From DASXMR01 sp036495525 (GTDB lineage: Bacteria > Actinomycetota > Actinomycetes > Streptosporangiales > Streptosporangiaceae), in assembly GCA_036495525.1 (NCBI GenBank), contig DASXMR010000033.1:51928-115927 (forward strand): a stretch of 64,000 nucleotides of DNA, written 5' to 3'. Each line of letters opens with the position of its first letter. Within the stretch, counting starts at the first letter, position 1. Under the pieces are notes generated by a model. That model did not search any database and had not been told where the DNA came from. It worked only from the letters and a program-made list of their open reading frames with translations. Made by a program: the position numbers and the translations under genes. Below are positions 43,607 through 52,691 of this stretch, piece after piece.

Positions 43607-45499
43607 CTAGGGTGCCGGCCCTGGCTGGCCGGCGCTGCTGACGGCGGCCGGGCTGGCGAGGCGGGCGGCCGCCCCTGGCAGCAGCCGCCAGGCCAGCACC
43701 GCGCCTGCCCGCACGCCCGGCGGGCCAAGTAGTCCGGTCAGGTACCGCGCCACGGGCGAGGCCTGGCTGGCGGCGGCTACCACGGCGGCTGGATCCCAGC
43801 GGGTGAAGTCGGCCCGCAGCTGCGCCGTCGTCGGGGCAGGCGGGCTGGCCGGCCCGCCGTAGAACGGAACCCCGGCCAGCGAGTCCAGGTACACGGTGGT
43901 CGGTGTCTGCCCGGCCCGGCCGGCCCTTGACCGGCGTCCGCGCACGTACGGCGAGATGAAGTCCCCGGCGATGACGGAGCCTGGCTCGCCGGTCACCGCC
44001 TGCCAGCGCAGCGGCATCGGGTATCCGCCCCAGGGCACGGGGACAACGAGCACCCGCGCCCCGGCCTTCAGGTGCAGCTGCCGGAACGCCGCCTGCCACC
44101 CGGCCGGCACCGGCGGCATCCGCACCGCCGGCAGTGGCGCGGGCACCAGCGGCAGCAGCACCACGGCCACGGCGACCGCGGTCACCGTGCGCGCTCGGCG
44201 CCGGCTCCACGACCTCGGTAGCCGTGCGAAGGCCAGGTCCAGGCTGAACGCCAGCGCGGCGCCGGCCGCACCGTCGGCCAGCACGGCCAGCCGGTCAGGC
44301 AGCGCCGAGCTGAGTCCCGGCAGGCCCTGCAGCCAGAACCAGGGCAGCAGCCGGGCCGGATAGGTGAGCACGTGCATCTGAATCGGATGGCCGCCGAGGC
44401 TGAATATCTCGAGCACGGCAGCGGTCACCGCGGTGACCCTGACCGGCAGCCGCCGCCAGAACAGCACCGCGGCGGCGATCAGCGCGATGATCAGCGGCCA
44501 GCCCAGGTAGGCCAGGTACTCGGCCTGCGGCTGCGGGTACCTGGCGGCCGCCGCGGCGGTCGCCGGGATGTGCAGCAGCAGGCCGGACGGCGGCGTCACC
44601 AGCGCGTACGGGATCGCGTAGAGCCCGGTCAGGTGGCCGTTGTACTCGATGATGGTGGTGCCGCCGCCCGCGTGCCCGGCGCCGCCGTGGAACTGCACCC
44701 ACAGCCCGCTGGCGCACAGCAGCACCGCCAGGCCAGCCGCGGTGGCCAGGCCGGCCAGCCGTGGCCTGGCGTCGGTCAGCACCTGCCGCGGCCGGCTCGC
44801 GGCCAGGATCCCGACCAGCACGGCGGCGGCAACCGCCGTGTCGATCAGCAGCTCTTCCCCGGTGAACAGCTGGGCGGCGGTGAGCAGGCCGAGCCAGAGC
44901 CCCGCCCTGACGGGGCTGCCCCGGCCGGTGAGGATGCGCAGCAGCGCGTGGATGATCAGCGGCGGCAGCACCGCGAACTGGACGTGGAAGTGACCCATGC
45001 CGGAGTTCACCAGCGCGAGCGAGAACCCGTACACCGCGCCGCCCAGCGCCCCGGCGCCGGTGCTCGCCCCCCACGCACGCAGCACGAAGAACAAGCTGGC
45101 CGCCGAGCCGGCGAAGCCGAGCGTGAGCAGCAGCGTGAGGCTCACCTGCGGGCCTGCCAGCAGGGTGACCGGTGTCAGCAGCACGCCGGGCAGCAGGATG
45201 GAGGTGTTCCAGGTGAGGTTGACCCCCTGCGGCGGGTTCATCGCAGTGGTCATCAGCGCGGGCAGGTGACCGTGCGCGACCGCGCTCGCGGCATAGCGGA
45301 TGAACCACGTCATCTGCTCGACGTCGGGCAGGTCGCCGGGCTCGGCGCGGCTGGCCGGATCGGCCCACAGCCGCCAGGTCAGTAGCAGCGCGGCGGCCAG
45401 GTAGCCCGCCACGACCAGCCATGGCGCCAGCGACCTGGCGGTGCCGGGGCCGCTGTCGGGCTCGGCACGCGACCCGGACGGCGCCGAGACGAGTCGCAC
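43607..45499 (-). CDS. polytopic membrane protein, GT-C glycosyltransferase-like
   Basis: This 630-residue protein has about 11-12 hydrophobic segments. The first extracytoplasmic loop has acidic GDLPDVEQMTW and then MNPPQGVNLTWNTSI, typical of large membrane proteins such as YfhO/GT-C-like enzymes acting on lipid-linked sugars. A C-terminal soluble-like part follows (LKAGARVLVVPVPWGGYPMPLRWQ). An enzyme role on cell-envelope glycans is inferred. The substrate is unknown. Confidence 0.65.
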   Translation of the reverse strand: MRLVSAPSGSRAEPDSGPGTARSLAPWLVVAGYLAAALLLTWRLWADPASRAEPGDLPDVEQMTWFIRYAASAVAHGHLPALMTTAMNPPQGVNLTWNTSILLPGVLLTPVTLLAGPQVSLTLLLTLGFAGSAASLFFVLRAWGASTGAGALGGAVYGFSLALVNSGMGHFHVQFAVLPPLIIHALLRILTGRGSPVRAGLWLGLLTAAQLFTGEELLIDTAVAAAVLVGILAASRPRQVLTDARPRLAGLATAAGLAVLLCASGLWVQFHGGAGHAGGGTTIIEYNGHLTGLYAIPYALVTPPSGLLLHIPATAAAAARYPQPQAEYLAYLGWPLIIALIAAAVLFWRRLPVRVTAVTAAVLEIFSLGGHPIQMHVLTYPARLLPWFWLQGLPGLSSALPDRLAVLADGAAGAALAFSLDLAFARLPRSWSRRRARTVTAVAVAVVLLPLVPAPLPAVRMPPVPAGWQAAFRQLHLKAGARVLVVPVPWGGYPMPLRWQAVTGEPGSVIAGDFISPYVRGRRSRAGRAGQTPTTVYLDSLAGVPFYGGPASPPAPTTAQLRADFTRWDPAAVVAAASQASPVARYLTGLLGPPGVRAGAVLAWRLLPGAAARLASPAAVSSAGQPGPAP

Positions 45500-46019
45500 C
45501 CTACCTCCGTCCGCTGGCGGTATGCCGGGGAATGCTGGCCTGCCCCGACGGCACCGGGCAGCCGCTGCGTAGCGGGCCAGGCTAGCGCATCGAGGCCGCG
45601 GGCCGCCCCGGTCGCGCCGCCATCAGGCCGGCTCCGACCGCCTGCCGCTACCGTCAGCCAGCCGTGGCGCCTGCCCAGCCGGTGCCTGCGCCCGAGCCGG
45701 GTCGTGAGCCGCCCGCGCTGGCGGCCAGGGCGGTAACCAGACTGCCAGCAGACTCTGAGTAAACCCTGAGCTACGGGCACGCTGCCGTGGCTGATGACCA
45801 TGGTACGTTTTGCCGGTCAGGTGACACGGCTCGGCCGAGCGCGCACAAGCCGGACGCAGCACGCCGAGAAGTCCCGGCGCGACCGGCGTCACCGATTGCT
45901 GGCGTTGCCCCCTTGTTGCGGGTGACGCCATGCCTCGTTGTCTGGCTGGGTGATGAGGAGGACAGTGACTTGCTGAGCCGCTTGACCAGCGGGGCGCGAG
46001 AGGCTCGCGGAGCCGTCGC
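45500..46019. other. 520-bp intergenic region between divergent membrane proteins
   Basis: No reliable gene is seen. A 9-bp inverted repeat GGCGTCACC/GGTGACGCC lies at 45885-45929 with a 27-bp spacer, and may form a leader hairpin for the gene at 46020. A strong ribosome-site-like GAGGAGGA (45955-45962) precedes a possible 17-residue leader frame from TTG 45970 whose stop overlaps ATG 46020 (ATGA). Translation coupling is therefore possible but unproven. TACGTT at 45804 is a weak -10 candidate. Confidence 0.4.
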
Positions 46020-47444
46020 ATGAGCTTCGTGGCCGGGCTGCAGGTACGCCGCTCGGCCGAAAGCTCGGCCACCGGCCAGGCCAGGAAATCCTCGCCGATC
46101 ACCGCCGACAGCCCAGTCTGGCTCGTCCTTGTCGCTGCCGCTTTCGTCATCACCGAGCTCAACCCTGGCCTGCTGCGGCTCGGCCTCGGCACCGACGAGA
46201 TCACCTACCTCGCGCAGACGAGCGTGCACGCCTCAGGGGTCGTGCTGCCGCCGGTGCACGGCCGCGGCCCTGCCCTGCTGGCAGCGCCGGTCACGCTGCT
46301 CACCACCTCGATACTGGCGCTGCGGCTCTGGATGGCCGTGCTGTCGGGGATCGGCTTGCTGCTGGTCCTGCTCGCCTGGCGCGGGCTCCGCCAGGCCTGG
46401 GTGATCGCCGTGGCCGGCGGCATCCTTGGCAGCCTCGGCATCGCCGAGATGATGGGCGTCCAGGTCATGCCTGACTGGTGGGAGGCGCTCTTCGGGCTGG
46501 CAGCCACCGGGCTGTTCCTGCAGGCGGTGACCGGGCGGATGCGCCAGAAGGTGGTGCTGCCACTGCTGGCCGGCGCCGTTTTCGGGCTGATCCTGCTGCG
46601 GCCGGAGGACGCGGCCTTCCTGATGCTGCCGCTGGTGGCCGCCATCGTCGTGCACAAGCCATGGCGGCGCCGGTCGATCGCGCTCGCCATTGGCGCCGGC
46701 ATCGCGGCTGGCCTGGTGGAGTGGACCATCGAGGCGTTCATCTTCTTCGGCGGCCCGCTGAGCCGGCTGCACATGATGCACCAGGAGCCGCCGAGGTTCG
46801 GCTTCTACTTCACCCTGCCGTACCAGCTGCAGGTGCTGAACGGGCCGTGGTACTGCAAGCCGGGCCAGTGCCACTCGTGGCAGTTCCCGTGGCTGACGGT
46901 GTGGTGGGTCGCGTTCGTCGCGCTCATCATCGTGGGCCTGATCTGGGCGCGCCGCAAGCGCCTGCTTGGCACGTCGCTGATGGCCGTGCTGCCCGGTCTG
47001 TCGGTGCTGGCCGGCTACACGCTGTTCGTACCGTACGCGGCGCCGCGCTACCTGCTGCCGGTGGTGGCGCTGCTGGCCATTCCCGCGGCGGACGGGATCG
47101 CGCGGCTAGCCGCCACGCGCCGCTGGCGGCAAGCCGGGATCTCAGCCGTGTGCGCTTTCCTGCTATTCGGCGCCGTCTCCGAGCACTTCGTCGGGCAGAG
47201 CATGATCAGCTCCGAGGACTTCGGCCGCCCCTACGCGATCGTGCAGGCCAACACGCTGCGTGACCTCGGAGTCCACCCGCAGTGCGGGCTGGTGTCCACC
47301 TCCGTTGCCTACTTCCTCGGCTGCGCGGCCCCGTGGGAGGGCGAGCCGCTGCCCGAGTTCCTGCGGCTGCAGCCCGGCGGGCATGCCGGCTGGTACCGGG
47401 TGTACCTGCCGAACAACCCCGAGGTGGTCTTCCTCCGCCACTGA
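46020..47444 (+). CDS. polytopic membrane mannosyltransferase-like protein (GT39/GT-C type)
   Basis: This 474-residue protein has about ten hydrophobic segments. The acidic first loop GTDEITYLAQ after the first helix is the region where ArnT/PMT-type GT-C enzymes carry their Asp/Glu motif. The latter half has GYTLFVPYAAPRYLLPVVALLAIPAADGIARL, typical of the dolichyl-phosphate-mannose mannosyltransferase superfamily. The acceptor is unknown. ATG 46020 overlaps a possible upstream leader stop codon. Confidence 0.65.
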   Translation: MSFVAGLQVRRSAESSATGQARKSSPITADSPVWLVLVAAAFVITELNPGLLRLGLGTDEITYLAQTSVHASGVVLPPVHGRGPALLAAPVTLLTTSILALRLWMAVLSGIGLLLVLLAWRGLRQAWVIAVAGGILGSLGIAEMMGVQVMPDWWEALFGLAATGLFLQAVTGRMRQKVVLPLLAGAVFGLILLRPEDAAFLMLPLVAAIVVHKPWRRRSIALAIGAGIAAGLVEWTIEAFIFFGGPLSRLHMMHQEPPRFGFYFTLPYQLQVLNGPWYCKPGQCHSWQFPWLTVWWVAFVALIIVGLIWARRKRLLGTSLMAVLPGLSVLAGYTLFVPYAAPRYLLPVVALLAIPAADGIARLAATRRWRQAGISAVCAFLLFGAVSEHFVGQSMISSEDFGRPYAIVQANTLRDLGVHPQCGLVSTSVAYFLGCAAPWEGEPLPEFLRLQPGGHAGWYRVYLPNNPEVVFLRH

Positions 47445-47530
47445 GCGTCCGCGGCCGGGCCGCGGAGGACCGGGCCGCGTCCGGCCTGGGCGCAGCCCGG
47501 TCCCGGCGCAGGCCGGCCGTTCGCAAGGGC

Positions 47531-48808
47531 TCAGGGCCGCGGGATGCGGGCTGGCTCCCAGTCGGGCCGCAGCGGGAACCCTGATTCGCCGCCAGCGCCG
47601 AGCCGGGCGCACAGCACCTGGTGCAGCTGGATCTGGTTGCGCTCGAAGCCGAGCCGCGAGCCGGCCATGTAGAGCCGCCAGACCCTGGCGGTGCCCTCGC
47701 CGACCTCGGCCACCGCCTCGTCCCAGTGCTCGTCGAGGTTCGCGCACCAGCCGGCCAGCGTCCTCGCGTAATGCTCGCGCAGGTTCTCCTCGTGCCTGAC
47801 CTCGAACCCGGTGTCATTCATCAGCGAGATCAGGTAGCCGGGTCCCTCTAGCTCGCCGTCGGGGAAGACGTAGCGGTAGATGAAGCCGTCGGTGACCCTG
47901 GCGGGACTGAGGTTGTCCGGGCGGGTGATGCAATGGTTGAGCAGCCGTCCGCCCGGCCGGAGCTTGCTGTGGAGGAACGAGAAATACCCCGGCAGCTGCC
48001 GCTTGCCGATGTGCTCGGTCAGCCCGATGGAGCTGACCGCGTCGAACTCGCCCTCCTGGACGTCGCGGTAGTCGAGGTGCCTGATCTCGGCCAGTTCGCT
48101 GAGCCCGGCCTCCTTGATCGCGCGCTGTCCCCAGGATGCCTGCTGCTCCGACAGTGTGACGCCGAGTGCCTGCACGCCGTACTCGCGCGCTGCGTGCATC
48201 ACCATGCCGCCCCAGCCGCAGCCGACGTCCAGCAGCCGCATGCCGGACCGCAGCCCGAGCTTGCGCGCGACCAGGTCGAACTTGGTGGCCTGCGCCTCCT
48301 CGAGGGTGGCGTCTTCGCGTGGGAAGCACGCGCAGGTATAGGCCATCGACGGGCCGAGCACCCATTCGTAGAAGGCGTTGGACACGTCGTAGTGATGCGA
48401 GATGGCGGTGGCGTCACGGCCGCGGGAGTGCCGCTTGCCCGACAGCCAGCGCCGGTTAACCCTGACCTCCTGCGGCGGCGGCGGCACCCGCGGCCACAGC
48501 ACCCGCGGGCCGCCCAGCTCGCGCAGCACCCGCAGCTTCTCGCCGACGCTGAGGTCGATGCGCTGAGCCGTGGACAGCCGCGCAAGCGCGGCGTACATGT
48601 CACCGTCCATGTCAAGGTCGCCCGCCACGTACGCGCGCGCCAGCCCGAGCCCGCCCGGCGCCTGGGCGAGGTACGACACCGCTAGCGGCGTCCGCACGGT
48701 CATCCGAATCGGGGCACCGGGTGACCCGGCGGTGCTTCCGTCATAGGCGCGGAACTCGACTTCCGAATCCGCGCCGGCGACCCGCTCGAAGACGTCAGCA
48801 AGCGACAT
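47531..48808 (-). CDS. cyclopropane-fatty-acid synthase-family SAM methyltransferase (TmsB/BfaB-like)
   Basis: This 425-residue CFA-synthase-family protein has SAM-binding motif LLDVGCGWGGMVMHAAREYG, the substrate/bicarbonate-region sequence SHHYDVSNAFYEWVLGPSMAYTCACF, and a C-terminal HEENLREHYARTLAGW segment. The gene lies directly downstream of a FAD-linked oxidase. This pair is the known arrangement for 10-methyl branched fatty acid (tuberculostearic type) synthesis, in which the methyltransferase makes a 10-methylene fatty acid from the oleoyl phospholipid. A plain cyclopropane synthase is the alternative. Confidence 0.82.
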   Translation of the reverse strand: MSLADVFERVAGADSEVEFRAYDGSTAGSPGAPIRMTVRTPLAVSYLAQAPGGLGLARAYVAGDLDMDGDMYAALARLSTAQRIDLSVGEKLRVLRELGGPRVLWPRVPPPPQEVRVNRRWLSGKRHSRGRDATAISHHYDVSNAFYEWVLGPSMAYTCACFPREDATLEEAQATKFDLVARKLGLRSGMRLLDVGCGWGGMVMHAAREYGVQALGVTLSEQQASWGQRAIKEAGLSELAEIRHLDYRDVQEGEFDAVSSIGLTEHIGKRQLPGYFSFLHSKLRPGGRLLNHCITRPDNLSPARVTDGFIYRYVFPDGELEGPGYLISLMNDTGFEVRHEENLREHYARTLAGWCANLDEHWDEAVAEVGEGTARVWRLYMAGSRLGFERNQIQLHQVLCARLGAGGESGFPLRPDWEPARIPRP

Positions 48809-48832
48809 TAGTGTTCCTTTCCCTCACTCCAC

Positions 48833-50272
48833 TCAGTTCCCGCGAACGCATTTCTCGTACAGCCCGGCCAGCCGGCCAGCCGGGTCATACCTGGCCTTCA
48901 GCGCCGCGTAAGCGGGCCCGTTGTAGGCGGCCCAGAACACATCTTCGGAGTAGAACGAGGTCGAGTACAGGCCCTTGTGGCCGCCTAGCTCGCTGACCTT
49001 GTCCTCGATCTGCCGGTTGTAGTAGCCGTCGGCCTGGCCGGGCGGCAGCGGCACCGTGCCCCAGAATCCGAAGTTGACGTACACCTCGCCAGCCCCCAGC
49101 GGGTACAGCGGCCAGGTGCGCTCGCCGCGCAGCCGCAGCGGGCACATCCACACCGGGCTCATCCCGATCCGGTCGGCGAAGAAGGCCAGGAAGTCGGCGC
49201 CGCGGCTGACCGGGATCTCCACGTCCTGGATCACCGCCTCGGCGGCCGGCCGGCGACGGCGCGCGTTCATCGCGTCCGTCAGCCGGTGCCGGCGGTCAAA
49301 GGCGACCAGCGCCCGGTACACATCCGAGCGGCGGTACCGGCGCGGCCACAGCCTGCGGATCATCGGCCGCTGCACGCCGAACGGGCGGGAGCACCAGAAC
49401 CAGTCGGTGTCCCAGCGCCACAGGTAGTCGCCGATGGTGAGGAAGTCCTCGCGCGGCCCGCGGATGGACTGGTAGTAGATGCGGTTCCTGGTGTAGTCCG
49501 ACAGCCAGGGAGCGACCTCACTGAACGCGCCGATGGTCAGGTACATCTCGTCCAGGCCGAAGACGGTGCCGTCGATGAAGTCGGCCTGGTGGCCCTGGTA
49601 GCTGCCGTCGGCCGCGACCTGCGCGATCGCTTCCATGCAGGCCTGCGGGCTGGCGAAGCGGAAATGCCGCAGGTGCACGTAGGGCGTGACGGGCTCAAGC
49701 TCGATCGTCAGGGACAGCGCATAGCCAAGCGTCCCGTAAGAATTCGGGAACCCGCGCAGCAGCGCCTCGTGCTCGCCGCCCGGCGCGGCGGTGACCACGT
49801 CGCCGTCGCCGGTGAGGATGTCCATCTCGAGCACCGACTCGTGCGGCATGCCGCTGCGCAGCGATGTCGACTCGATGCCGAGGCCGGTCACCGCCCCGCC
49901 CAGGGTGATGGTCTTGAGCTGCGGCACCACCATCGGCATGAGCCCGTGGCTCAGCGTCGCCTCGGCCAGGGCCTCGTAAGTGGTCATGCCGCCGACCAGC
50001 GCGGTGCGCGACCTCGGGTCCACCCGCAATACCCGGGAGAAGGCCGCGATGTCCAGGCCAGGACCCGCCGCCGGGTCGCGGAACCGGAACAGGTTCGACG
50101 TGCGCTTGGCCAGCCGGACTGGCTGGCCTGGCTGGATTGCGGTGTACTCCTGCTGCAGCCTGGCCACCGCCTCCTGGTAGCCGGCCGGCTTCTCGATCCG
50201 GGTGACAGGGCCGTTGCCCGCACCGGCCGCCGGAACCCCTCCCGGACGTCCGTGATCGGTGACGTCAGTCAC
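48833..50272 (-). CDS. FAD-linked oxidoreductase (TmsA/BfaA-like)
   Basis: This 479-residue protein has a PCMH-type FAD-binding domain (PRSRTALVGGMTTYEALAEATLSHGLMPMVVPQLKTITLGGAVTGLGIESTSLRSG), resembling DHCR24/seladin-like and BfaA/TmsA flavoproteins. A C-terminal segment has RYDPAGRLAGLYEKCVRGN. In the 10-methyl fatty acid pathway it reduces the methylene intermediate. Its gene ends 25 bp before the methyltransferase. Together they make this the best-supported lipid locus of the window. Confidence 0.82.
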   Translation of the reverse strand: MTDVTDHGRPGGVPAAGAGNGPVTRIEKPAGYQEAVARLQQEYTAIQPGQPVRLAKRTSNLFRFRDPAAGPGLDIAAFSRVLRVDPRSRTALVGGMTTYEALAEATLSHGLMPMVVPQLKTITLGGAVTGLGIESTSLRSGMPHESVLEMDILTGDGDVVTAAPGGEHEALLRGFPNSYGTLGYALSLTIELEPVTPYVHLRHFRFASPQACMEAIAQVAADGSYQGHQADFIDGTVFGLDEMYLTIGAFSEVAPWLSDYTRNRIYYQSIRGPREDFLTIGDYLWRWDTDWFWCSRPFGVQRPMIRRLWPRRYRRSDVYRALVAFDRRHRLTDAMNARRRRPAAEAVIQDVEIPVSRGADFLAFFADRIGMSPVWMCPLRLRGERTWPLYPLGAGEVYVNFGFWGTVPLPPGQADGYYNRQIEDKVSELGGHKGLYSTSFYSEDVFWAAYNGPAYAALKARYDPAGRLAGLYEKCVRGN

Positions 50273-50765
50273 AGAGCCTCCCCGAGGCTAGGCCGCTGTT
50301 CTGGCATTACGGACAATGCCCGCTCGCGGGCAGCATAAGCAACAGTCAGCCCGAACCGGATGAGCGGGTCTCGCTATCCCCCGCCACCCAGCCAACAAGC
50401 CCACCCAGCCTCCGTCCGGCCAGCCCCCGCCGCCCAGCCAGCCGAGCCGGCCAGCCAGCCCCGTCACCCAGCCAGCCGGGCCGCGCAACAGCGCGGGAAC
50501 CCTGCTGCGGCTAGAGCAACGGCAAATGCCCCGCGCTGTCGTTCGGCGCGGGAGCGGGACCGGGCGGCGGCGGGACGGGACGCTAGGGACGGCCGGCCGC
50601 GACCTGGAGCTACGGGACGCTAAGTGCGGGGCGAGGCGGGCGCGACCTGGGGGGCGGGTCGGGACGCTGGGTGCGGGCCGGGCGCGACCTGGGGCGGGGC
50701 AGGAGGGGGACGGACGGGCGTCAGCGGTTCCGGCGGCAAATGGCGCGGCAACTTAGAGTTGTGGC
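50273..50765. other. 493-bp gap with low-complexity and tandem repeats
   Basis: I see no supported gene. The first part (50376-50486) is a run of CCAGCC-like repeats. The second (50573-50700) holds 2-3 copies of a unit of about 42 bp marked by CGCGACCTGG at 50598, 50641 and 50683, with GGGACGCT nearby. Upstream of 50272 the tmsA-like gene needs a promoter, but none is clear. Confidence 0.45.
50598..50700. repeat. degenerate tandem repeat, about 42-bp period
   Basis: CGCGACCTGG occurs at 50598, 50641 and 50683, spaced 43 and 42 bp, with related sequence between (GGGACGCT...GTGCGGG). The copies have small indels. Any open frame across it reads only Gly/Ala/Trp-rich repeats. Confidence 0.6.
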
Positions 50766-51569
50766 ATGCGATTTGCGCTGATCAACTCGGGGATCGGGCT
50801 GCTTGCGGCGGCGGCTGAGCTGCGCCGCCTGCGACCCGATGCCGATCTGGTGCTCGCGATGGACCCGGACGCAATGCCCTGGGGTCCGCGCACGCCAGCC
50901 GAGATCGCCGAGCGTGCGCTGGCTTGCGCGACGGCGGCAGCGGAATTCCGGCCCGACGTCATGGTCATGGCGTGCAACACAGGCTCGGTGCACGCCCTTG
51001 ACGCGCTGCGGGCTGAGTTCGAGCCGGCGATCCCGGTGGTCGGGACAGTACCCGCGATCAAGCCGGCGGCTGCATCTGCCAGCGCGATCGCCATCTGGGC
51101 GACCGAGGCCACCACCGCCAGCGCCTATCAGCGCCGCCTAATCGACGAGTTCGCCAATGGCGCCAGGGTCACGCCGGTCGCGTGCCCTGGCCTGGCGGAC
51201 GCCATCGACGCGGGAGATCAGCCTGCGGCGGCCGCAGCTGTCACCGCCGGCGCAGGCCGCACGCCGGCTGACTGCCAGGCGGTGGTCCTCGGCTGTACCG
51301 AGTACGAGCTCGCCGCCGACATGATCAGTGCAGCCGTGCCCGGCGCCACAATGTTCAGCTCGGCTGCCGCCGTTGCCGCCCAGGCGCTGCGCCGGGCGCC
51401 CCGTGAGCCGATCGCGGCCGCCGCTGCCGGCACCGGCTCGGTCAGCGTGCTGCTCAGCGGGCGAGTCGCCGACCTGCCACCGGCAGCGCTGAGCTATCCG
51501 GCTGGCCGGCTGCTGGCCCGCCCGGCGGCCGAGCGGGGCCTTGACCCGGCGGGCCCGGCGGTGGCATAG
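50766..51569 (+). CDS. glutamate racemase-like (Asp/Glu racemase family) protein
   Basis: This 267-residue member of the MurI superfamily has both cysteine motifs: ACNTGS (around residue 74) and GCTEYE (around residue 178). The usual first motif DSGxGG is replaced by NSGIGLL, so the conserved N-terminal Asp is Asn. The enzyme would supply D-glutamate for peptidoglycan, or it may be a divergent paralogue. The C-terminal region (residues 220-267) is Ala-rich. Its 3' end overlaps the convergent DUF4192 fragment. Confidence 0.7.
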   Translation: MRFALINSGIGLLAAAAELRRLRPDADLVLAMDPDAMPWGPRTPAEIAERALACATAAAEFRPDVMVMACNTGSVHALDALRAEFEPAIPVVGTVPAIKPAAASASAIAIWATEATTASAYQRRLIDEFANGARVTPVACPGLADAIDAGDQPAAAAAVTAGAGRTPADCQAVVLGCTEYELAADMISAAVPGATMFSSAAAVAAQALRRAPREPIAAAAAGTGSVSVLLSGRVADLPPAALSYPAGRLLARPAAERGLDPAGPAVA

Positions 51570-52235
51570 CTGGCCTCGACCTGCTCGGGAGTCATCGGCA
51601 GCCGTGCGGCCGAGGGCGGCAGACCGGCCTGCAGGGCCTCGCCGAGCAGCACGGCCATCGAGTAGCCAGGGTCGGCGGCCAGCGCGCGCTCAACAGCCAT
51701 GCTGGCCAGCGCCCCTTCTCCCGCCTGCCACGCCGTGAAGGCCAGCAGGGCGGCCGGGGCAGGCACGAGCCGCGGGATCGCGTGCCGAACCAGGTCGGTC
51801 CATAGCCGCCGGTGGGCCGCGGCGGCCTGCGCATCCATCCGCGCCCAGGCGTCATCGCGCACGCGCAGGTCGGATAAGGCCACGGTCAGCCCGGCGATCA
51901 CGTCGTAGTCGCAGATCGAGCCCCCTGACCGGTACGTGCCTAGCGCCTCCTGCACCGCGCGCCTGGACTCGTCGAGCAGCAGGGCGGCCGCGTCGTCGCC
52001 GCCCCGACCAGCCGGGCTGCTGAGCGCCCTGGCCCGCCGCTCAGCCCGCTCGGTCGCCCGGCGCATCGGGCCGGCGACGGCGGGCAGCGGCGCGAGGGTG
52101 TGTGCCAGCGACGCCCGGTCGCGCAGCGCGGTCAGGCCGGCGGCGCTGAGCGCGGCCGCTGCCGGATGGCTCAGCGCGTCGAACGGGACGCCCTCGGCCG
52201 GGCAGCAAAGCGGGTCGGCGCACAAGTACGACCAG
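51494..52235 (-). pseudogene. C-terminal part of a DUF4192 gene, disconnected by the integrated element
   Basis: The minus strand encodes FWSYLCADPLCCPAEGVPFDALSHPAAAALSAAGL... to a stop at 51494, the typical second half of DUF4192 proteins. The N-terminal half lies 10.3 kb away at 62,538-62,978. The junction at core CGACCAG (52,229-52,235) is the left att site. An open frame continues into the element to ATG 52303 (MTMAGQAQRSERM...), so a truncated product could be made. In the element-free state the two parts join in frame. Confidence 0.85.
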
Positions 52236-52243
52236 AACTTGTG
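52221..52243. repeat. attL: left attachment site
   Basis: The inverted arms CACAAGT (52221-52227) and ACTTGTG (52237-52243) are perfect complements flanking ACGACCAGA. The 7-bp CGACCAG (52229-52235) is the likely strand-exchange core. The matching right site has CACAACT-CCGACCAGT-AACGGCC. The left arm belongs to the chromosome and the right arm to the element. Confidence 0.8.
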
Positions 52244-52364
52244 ACGGCCCGGCTCTGACCTGCGCATCCGTTCGGATCTCTGCGCCTGGCCTGCCATGGT
52301 CACGGTCAGTGATGGTCATCTGCGGTGGCCGCCGGTCGCTGTCTGACGGCCCACAGACGGCCCA
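52243..52364. promoter_or_regulatory. left arm-type sites
   Basis: GACGGCCCA lies at 52345-52353 and again at 52356-52364, 11 bp apart, and a related GACGGCCC lies at 52243-52250. The same pair with the same spacing and orientation occurs at 62478-62497 near the right end. This is the arrangement of arm-type integrase sites. Confidence 0.6.
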
Positions 52365-52445
52365 AGCCTTAGAACGCGGGCCGCCGCATGCGCGGGAACG
52401 CAGCGGCGGCCCTAGGAACCCATCTCACCGAAGGAGACCGGAACC

Positions 52446-52691
52446 ATGCCAGACAACGTAGACGACCGCATCACACAGGCGCGTGACTACCTCGCGGGCT
52501 GCCGCAAGCGGAAGCTCGCCGAGCTGCCGCCGTCGCTGCTGCTGCGCGAGGCGGCCGAGCTGCGCCGCCAGCTCGGCCAGGTGCTCGACGTGCTCGGCGA
52601 GGTCCGCACTGTGCTGACCGCGTTCGACTGGGAGACCGACGACCGGCAGTACGCGCTCGAGCAGATCGAGCAGATCGCTGGTGACAGGTGA
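52446..52691 (+). CDS. small helical protein, element gene 1
   Basis: This 81-residue protein is predicted largely helical (ITQARDYLAGCRKRKLAELPPSLLLREAAELRRQLGQVLDVLGEVRTVLTAF). It starts at ATG 52446 with GAAGGAGAC upstream and overlaps the next gene by 4 bp (GTGA). The function is unknown. Its position at the head of the transfer module suggests a regulatory or accessory role. Confidence 0.7.
   Translation: MPDNVDDRITQARDYLAGCRKRKLAELPPSLLLREAAELRRQLGQVLDVLGEVRTVLTAFDWETDDRQYALEQIEQIAGDR

Noticed and set aside
45623..46229. Two minus-strand frames in the gap before 46020
   Set aside because: They overlap each other and the membrane protein start, and show no domain or good ribosome site.
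50360..50818. Three short plus-strand frames in the repeat region
   Set aside because: They encode only repeats of the underlying DNA repeats and overlap each other.
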